Shown piece by piece: positions 6,070-10,363 of a stretch of 10,363 bases of DNA (the stretch's first letter is position 1; the number at the start of each line of letters is the position of its first letter). Under the pieces are notes generated by a model that worked only from the letters and a program-made list of their open reading frames with translations, made no database searches and was not told the origin of the DNA. The position numbers and the translations under genes were made by a program. This DNA comes from DATEHG01 sp041691295 (GTDB taxonomy: Bacteria > Gemmatimonadota > Gemmatimonadetes > Gemmatimonadales > GWC2-71-9): positions 1-10,363 of the forward strand of contig JBEPVA010000135.1 of NCBI GenBank assembly GCA_041691295.1, in the 5' to 3' direction.

Positions 6070-8319
6070 ATGCGTCGTTCGTGGATCGCAGTCCTGGCCC
6101 TGTCGCTCGCCGTCCCCGTCGGGCGCGCGGGTGCCCAGTCCGCTTCCGATTCCCTGGTGACCTTCAATCGCTGGTTCGGCTCCGACGATTTCAACGAGGA
6201 CGGGCCCGGCAATTTCCGCTGGCTGCCGGATGGCTCCGGCTACACCGTATTCGAGGCGCCGGCCGACAAGTCGCCGGGACGCGACCTGGTCCGGATCGAC
6301 GCCAAATCGGGTGCCAAGGAGGTGCTGTTCCACGCCGCGCAGTTCACGCCCAAGGGGTTAGAGCACCCACTGGTCATCCGGGGCTACACCCTGTCGGCTG
6401 ACGGGAAGCAACTGCTGATCTTCACCAACACCCAGCGAGTCTGGCGGGCCAACACCAGGGGCGACTACTGGGTGCTCGACCGCAGCAGCGGCAGCCTCAA
6501 GCAGCTCGGTGGGGATGCCAAGCCCTCGACGCTGATGTTTGCCAAGCTCTCGCCGGATGGCGGACGAGTCGGATACGTACGGGAGAACAACCTGTACGTC
6601 GAGGACCTGGCCAGCGGAACCATTACCCAACTCACCCACGATGGCTCGCGCACCACTATCAATGGCACCTTCGACTGGGTGTACGAGGAGGAATTCGGCG
6701 ACCGGGACGGGTTTCGCTGGAGTCCCGACGGCAAGCGGCTGGCCTACTGGCAGCTCGACGCATCAGGGGTGCGCGACTTTGCGCTGATCAACAACACCGA
6801 TTCGCTCTACTCGTTCATCACCCCGATCCAGTACCCCAAGGCCGGCACCACCAACTCGGCCGTGAAGGTTGGCGTCGTATCCGCCACCGGCGGGGACACG
6901 AAGTGGATGGCGGTGGACGGAGATCCGCGCAACATCTACCTGCCGCGGATGGAGTGGGCGTACAACAGCGATCAGGTCGTGATCCAGCGAATGAATCGGT
7001 TGCAGAACACCCTGGATCTATTGCTGGGCGATGCGGCCACCGGCCAGGTCCATACCATTCTTACCGATCGGGACAGCGCCTGGGTCGACGTGGTCGATGA
7101 TTTTTCCTGGCTCAAGAAGGGCAAGGCTTTTACGTGGGTGAACGACGCGGACGGCTGGAATCACGTCTACTCGATCGACCGCGACGGCAGTCACAAGAAG
7201 CTGCTGACCCCTGGCGCCTTTGACGTGGCCGGCGTGGTGCAGATCGACACCACCGGCGGCTGGCTCTACTACAGCGCTTCACCGGATAATCCGACCCAGC
7301 GCTATCTCTATCGCAGCCGCCTCGACGGCAAGGGCAAGCCGGAGCGACTGTCGCCGATGAATCAGGTCGGCACACACGATTACGCCGTGGCGCCGAGGGC
7401 CAAGTACGCCATGCACTGGTTTTCCTCTTTTGGTGTCCCGACCACCGTCGATCTGGTTGAACTGCCCAGGCACAAGACGGTGCGGGTGCTGGCCGATAAC
7501 GCCAAGCTCAAGGCCACGGTGGCGGCGCTGGCCAAGGGTCCTGCCAACTTCGTGCGGGTCGACGCCGGCGACGGTGTATCGCTCGATGGCGTCATCATGC
7601 GGCCGCCGGGATTCGATTCGACCAAGAAATACCCGGTCCTCTTCTATGTTTATGGAGAGCCGGCCGGCCAGACCGCCGTCGATCGATGGGGCGGCGACTG
7701 GCTCTGGCACCTGATGCTGACGCAGCAGGGGTACGTGGTGGCCACCTTCGACAATCGTGGCACTCCGACACTCCGGGGCCGAGCCTGGCGCAAGTCGGTG
7801 TATCGCAAGATCGGCGTCTATGCCAGTGAGGATCAGGCCGGCGTGGCCAGGGCCATGGGCAAGTGGTCGTGGGTCGACCCGACCAGGCTCGGTGTCTGGG
7901 GCTGGAGCGGCGGCGGCTCGATGACGCTCAACCTGATGTTCCGCGACCCCGATGTGTACGCCACCGGAATGGCCGTGGCCCCGGTGCCCGATGTGCGCTA
8001 CTACGACACGATCTACCAGGAGCGGTACATGGGGCTGCCGCAGGACAATCCGGAGGACTACAAGCAGAGCTCACCGATCACCTTTGCCGACAAGCTGCAG
8101 GGCAACCTGCTGGTGGTCCACGGCACCGGTGACGACAATGTGCATTACCAGGGCACCGAGGCGCTGATCAACAAGCTGGTGCAGGCCAACAAGCAGTTCA
8201 GCATGATGGCCTACCCCAATCGCAGTCACGGAATCTTCGAGGGCGAGAACACCTCTCGCCATCTGTATGAGTTGCTGGACAGCTACCTGCTGAAGCACCT
8301 GGCGGCGGGCGGGCGGTAG
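6070..8319 (+). CDS. Dipeptidyl peptidase IV-like S9 peptidase, secreted
   Basis: A serine exopeptidase of family S9B, expected to release N-terminal dipeptides (X-Pro or X-Ala in characterised members) in the periplasm or outside. Length 749 aa. A signal peptide is evident (basic MRRS start, hydrophobic core, AGAQS cleavage-like site near 20-23). The DPPIV_N beta-propeller spans roughly 60-490 and contains the substrate-amine-binding acidic motif DWVYEEEF (Glu206-208), diagnostic of DPP4-type enzymes. The catalytic domain (about 515-749) shows the oxyanion-type Tyr528 (YVYGEP), nucleophile Ser613 (GWSGGG), Asp688 with Asn690 (HGTGDDNVH) and His720 (NRSHGI). All key residues are intact. The gene starts 45 nt after the kinase stop, without an obvious Shine-Dalgarno; the signal peptide right after this ATG supports it. 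Last gene of the row, convergent with the permease gene. Confidence 0.93.
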   Translation: MRRSWIAVLALSLAVPVGRAGAQSASDSLVTFNRWFGSDDFNEDGPGNFRWLPDGSGYTVFEAPADKSPGRDLVRIDAKSGAKEVLFHAAQFTPKGLEHPLVIRGYTLSADGKQLLIFTNTQRVWRANTRGDYWVLDRSSGSLKQLGGDAKPSTLMFAKLSPDGGRVGYVRENNLYVEDLASGTITQLTHDGSRTTINGTFDWVYEEEFGDRDGFRWSPDGKRLAYWQLDASGVRDFALINNTDSLYSFITPIQYPKAGTTNSAVKVGVVSATGGDTKWMAVDGDPRNIYLPRMEWAYNSDQVVIQRMNRLQNTLDLLLGDAATGQVHTILTDRDSAWVDVVDDFSWLKKGKAFTWVNDADGWNHVYSIDRDGSHKKLLTPGAFDVAGVVQIDTTGGWLYYSASPDNPTQRYLYRSRLDGKGKPERLSPMNQVGTHDYAVAPRAKYAMHWFSSFGVPTTVDLVELPRHKTVRVLADNAKLKATVAALAKGPANFVRVDAGDGVSLDGVIMRPPGFDSTKKYPVLFYVYGEPAGQTAVDRWGGDWLWHLMLTQQGYVVATFDNRGTPTLRGRAWRKSVYRKIGVYASEDQAGVARAMGKWSWVDPTRLGVWGWSGGGSMTLNLMFRDPDVYATGMAVAPVPDVRYYDTIYQERYMGLPQDNPEDYKQSSPITFADKLQGNLLVVHGTGDDNVHYQGTEALINKLVQANKQFSMMAYPNRSHGIFEGENTSRHLYELLDSYLLKHLAAGGR

Positions 8320-8394
8320 AGGCTGGGAGATGGAAGATGGGAGAGAGAGGAGGGGTTTACCGGTGCGTAGCCGGAGAACGGTCTCCTCCCGGGC

Positions 8395-8432
8395 ACCTCA
8401 TTCCGAGTCGCGCAGCGACGAGGGACCTGCTC
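8395..8432 (-). repeat. REP-like intergenic repeat, copy A
   Basis: Centred on a perfect 5-bp hairpin GTCGC/GCGAC with loop GCA (8407-8419). Read on the minus strand, it starts with GAGCAGGTCCC and aligns with copy B at 8637-8676 at about 30 of 40 positions, with two single-base gaps. The 14-nt core GTCGCGCAGCGACG (8407-8420) is identical to the inner hairpin core of the left RAYT arm read on the minus strand. Copy number elsewhere in the genome cannot be seen. Confidence 0.55.
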
Positions 8433-8484
8433 AGTGGAAATTGGGAGGCGCATCACGCGCTGGCCCCGTCCCGGCCCTCTTCCT

Positions 8485-8523
8485 CGCGGCCGAGGCGCCA
8501 AACTGCGGCGCCTGAGGGCCGCG
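8485..8523. terminator. Strong GC hairpin, candidate bidirectional terminator
   Basis: Two stacked stems: outer CGCGGCC/GGCCGCG (8485-8491 with 8517-8523) and inner AGGCGCC/GGCGCCT (8493-8499 with 8507-8513). They are separated by a small internal loop and closed by a 7-nt loop. In total 14 base pairs, in the gap between convergent genes, which fits shared transcript ends. There is no proper T-tract on either side (only TTT at 8527-8529), so a classic intrinsic terminator is not certain; it could also be a REP-type palindrome. Confidence 0.5.
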
Positions 8524-8636
8524 CGGTTTGCCACTATGCGGGCTGGGTGACCCGCGGAACAAGATTTGGAATGAGCACGCCGAAACGATGCGTCGTGGGG
8601 CGGTGTTGAATCAAGACTCCACGCCGCGATCTTCTG

Positions 8637-8676
8637 GAGCAGGTCCCGCGCTCGCTACGTTCGCTCAGGATGTGGT
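8637..8676 (+). repeat. REP-like intergenic repeat, copy B (diverged)
   Basis: Shares an exact GAGCAGGTCCC start with the minus-strand reading of copy A, then a diverged CTCGCTACG core and a GATGTGGT end. Its central palindrome is degraded. With copy A it forms an inverted pair about 200 nt apart. Confidence 0.45.
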
Positions 8677-8683
8677 CTCACTG

Positions 8684-8716
8684 CCCCGCTGCCCCCCTGC
8701 TGCCACCCTGCCCCCC
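8684..8716 (-). repeat. C-rich tandem tract, G-quadruplex-like on the minus strand
   Basis: Two adjacent 11-nt units, GCTGCCCCCCT (8688-8698) and GCTGCCACCCT (8699-8709), plus a partial unit. On the minus strand this gives G-runs of 6, 3, 6 and 4, separated by 2, 8 and 4 bases, immediately after the permease stop codon. The pattern nearly fits the usual G-quadruplex rule (one loop is long). In mRNA of the permease gene it would lie right at the 3' end. Confidence 0.45.
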
Positions 8717-10363
8717 TCAGTCCGATTTCAGCGCCTCAATCGGACTCACCCGGCTGGCCCGTCGCGCGGGAATGTAGGCTGCGGCGCTGGCGATGAGGAT
8801 GAGACCGAGTCCCGCGGCGAGGAATACCGACGGATCCCTGGCGGTCACCGCGTAGAGTTGTGATTCGAGAATCCTGGTCGCCCCGCTGGCCAGCATCAGT
8901 CCCACGCAGACGCCCACCAGGCTCAACCGCACTCCCTGCCCCACCACCATCCGCAGCACGGTGCCCTCCCCCGCCCCCAGCGCGATCCGGATACCGATTT
9001 CGGCAGTCCGCTGGCTGACCATCTGGGCCAGCACACCGTACACACCCATCGCGGCGAGCAGCAGCGCGACCACGGCAAAGAGCCCGATCAACTGAACGTT
9101 GAACCGGGGCACCGCCATCTGCTCGGCCACCAACTCGTCCATCGTGGGGATCGACTCGAGCGGCAGGTCGTGATCGAGACTCCAGACATCACGCTGGACC
9201 AGTCCGCGGAGCTGCGCCGGATCTCCCGAGGCGCGGATGAGCAGATACATCTCGTTCATCGGCACCTGGGCATGCGGGAAGTAGGTAGCCGGATTGGCGC
9301 CGAGGGTGAGCCCCCGGAATGGTTCGTCGTCGACCACCCCGACAATCTCCCAGCTGCCCGGCTGGCCCTCCCACCAGGGGCTGCGCACGATGTGCTTGCC
9401 GATCGGGTCGCGATCAGCAAAGTGCTTGCGGACAAAGGCCCGGTTGACGATGACCTCCCCCGGGTGACTGAAATCATCATGGGAGTTGAAATCGCGGCCC
9501 CGGACCAGCGAGAGACCCATCTCGCGGAAATAACCCGGCGACACTGCCCGCACGTTGGCCTCGGGTTCCTCACCCTGTGTCGGCGGCGGATCCTCGGCGA
9601 GCGTAAAGCTCGAAGTCCACCCCTCGCTCAAGGGATGCTCCATCGCGGCGCTGACTGACACCACGCCCGGTTCCGCCTTGAGCCGGCGCTCGATGGTCGA
9701 GAAGAACGTCATGGCCTGATCGGGCGCCGGGTATCGCGAGCGCGGCAGATCGATCCTGGCCACCAGCAAGTGGGCGGGATTGAACCGGAGATCGACCTGG
9801 TTCATCCGCCAGAGACTTTTCCCGAGCAGCCCGGCGCCGATCACGAGGATGCCCGCCAGCGCGATCTGGGTGACGACAAAGGCGCGCGAGACCCGGCCAT
9901 GACGTGGCCCCGGCGACCGTTCGCGAATGCCCTGGCCGATGGAATGGCGAAAGGCGTACAGGGCGGGCACCACACCGAAGAGGAGGCTGGCGCCGACCGT
10001 CACCACGAGCATGAATCCGAGCGCCGCCCCATCGATGCCGATCTCACTCACCCGGGGCAGCCCCTGCGGTGCGTGACGGACCAGTGCCCGCACCCCGAGC
10101 CACGCCAGTGGCAGGCCGATGGCGGTCCCCATGACGGTGAGCAGCAGGCTCTCGGTCAGGAATTGATGGAACAGGGTGCTCCGGCCCGCGCCGAGCGCCG
10201 TTCGCACGGCGAGTTCACGGCCGCGACTCGACGCCCGCACCAGAAAGAGGTTGGCCACGTTGGTGCAGACGATGAGCAGGACCAGCGTGACGCCGCCCAT
10301 CAGCGCCAGCAGAAAGGCCCGTGATTGGCCGACGGCGGCGGATTGCAGCCCCTCGATCCGCAC
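8717..10363 (-). CDS. FtsX/MacB-family ABC permease (ADOP type), C-terminal part, 5' end outside window
   Basis: About 548 aa of a larger permease are visible; the frame is open to the window edge, so the true start lies beyond 10363. Order of what is seen: an FtsX core (TM near 17-37 with CTNVANLFLVRASSRGRELAVRTALGAG after it, then two more TMs); a TM helix near 165-187 opening a second repeat; a large periplasmic MacB-like domain (about 190-420, with SPGYFREMGLSLVRGRDF and VIVNRAFVRKHF); then a second FtsX core with three TMs, with QRTAEIGIRIALGAG after the first, ending in ARRASRVSPIEALKSD. The two FtsX units in one chain match the acidobacterial duplicated orphan permease (ADOP) class. 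Such proteins work in macrolide, lipoprotein or peptide efflux-like complexes, but no ATPase gene is visible here and the substrate is unknown. Convergent with the S9 peptidase gene. Confidence 0.9.
   Translation of the reverse strand: MRIEGLQSAAVGQSRAFLLALMGGVTLVLLIVCTNVANLFLVRASSRGRELAVRTALGAGRSTLFHQFLTESLLLTVMGTAIGLPLAWLGVRALVRHAPQGLPRVSEIGIDGAALGFMLVVTVGASLLFGVVPALYAFRHSIGQGIRERSPGPRHGRVSRAFVVTQIALAGILVIGAGLLGKSLWRMNQVDLRFNPAHLLVARIDLPRSRYPAPDQAMTFFSTIERRLKAEPGVVSVSAAMEHPLSEGWTSSFTLAEDPPPTQGEEPEANVRAVSPGYFREMGLSLVRGRDFNSHDDFSHPGEVIVNRAFVRKHFADRDPIGKHIVRSPWWEGQPGSWEIVGVVDDEPFRGLTLGANPATYFPHAQVPMNEMYLLIRASGDPAQLRGLVQRDVWSLDHDLPLESIPTMDELVAEQMAVPRFNVQLIGLFAVVALLLAAMGVYGVLAQMVSQRTAEIGIRIALGAGEGTVLRMVVGQGVRLSLVGVCVGLMLASGATRILESQLYAVTARDPSVFLAAGLGLILIASAAAYIPARRASRVSPIEALKSD

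Larger units (their letters stand above)
8320..8716. other. Convergent intergenic region with repeats and hairpins, no credible gene
   Basis: This 397-bp gap lies between the ends of two convergent genes. Open frames here are short, Arg/Pro/Ser-rich and overlap repeats, so I call no gene. From left to right it holds a purine-rich tract (8320-8355), a REP-like repeat (8395-8432), a long GC hairpin (8485-8523), a small 5-bp hairpin GCGGG/CCCGC (8538-8555), a second diverged REP-like repeat in opposite orientation (8637-8676) and a C-rich tandem tract (8684-8716). Confidence 0.7.

Noticed and set aside
5074..6333. Long minus-strand open frame opposite the kinase end and the S9 start
   Set aside because: It spans the junction of two well-supported plus-strand genes and has no family signature, as expected of antisense frames in high-GC DNA.
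8337..8609. Small open frames in the convergent gap as genes
   Set aside because: They consist of translated repeats and hairpins with biased Arg/Pro/Ser composition and no supported start.

Overview
This is a GC-rich window whose gene content resembles Gemmatimonadota or, less likely, Acidobacteriota. The indicators are a very large Ser/Thr kinase fused to sensor-like domains, an orphan duplicated-type FtsX/MacB permease (the ADOP class, common in those phyla), and several secreted M28 and S9 peptidases. The phylum call is an inference from gene types; there is no rRNA or other marker here. The first 53 bases are pure G and look like a sequencing or assembly artefact at a contig end.

Layout. 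(i) 67-704: a small REP-associated tyrosine (HUH) transposase gene on the minus strand, enclosed by a 55-nt imperfect inverted repeat. Each repeat arm carries two hairpins, and one stem shows a compensatory base-pair change between the arms. (ii) 789-8319: three plus-strand genes in an operon-like row with spacers of 25 and 45 nt. They encode a glutamate-carboxypeptidase-II-like M28 metallopeptidase, a 979-aa membrane Ser/Thr kinase whose C-terminal half is a PEGA-like, FGE/sulfatase-modifying-factor-like and alpha/beta-hydrolase chain, and a dipeptidyl-peptidase-IV-like S9 peptidase. (iii) 8320-8716: a 397-bp gap between convergent genes with no credible gene. It holds REP-like repeats, a strong GC hairpin and a C-rich tandem tract. 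(iv) 8717-10363: the C-terminal part of an ABC-type FtsX/MacB permease on the minus strand, cut by the window edge.

How the genes may work together (inference). The two exported peptidases can cleave peptides outside the cytoplasm: DPP-IV-like enzymes remove N-terminal dipeptides, and GCPII-like enzymes remove C-terminal acidic residues. The kinase between them has a cytoplasmic catalytic domain, one transmembrane helix and a presumably exocytoplasmic hydrolase with an intact Ser-Asp-His triad. A membrane kinase that carries its own hydrolase and sits between two secreted peptidases is the most interesting protein-coding feature. The transposase with covarying hairpin arms, and a related hairpin core in the intergenic repeats, is the most interesting non-coding feature.
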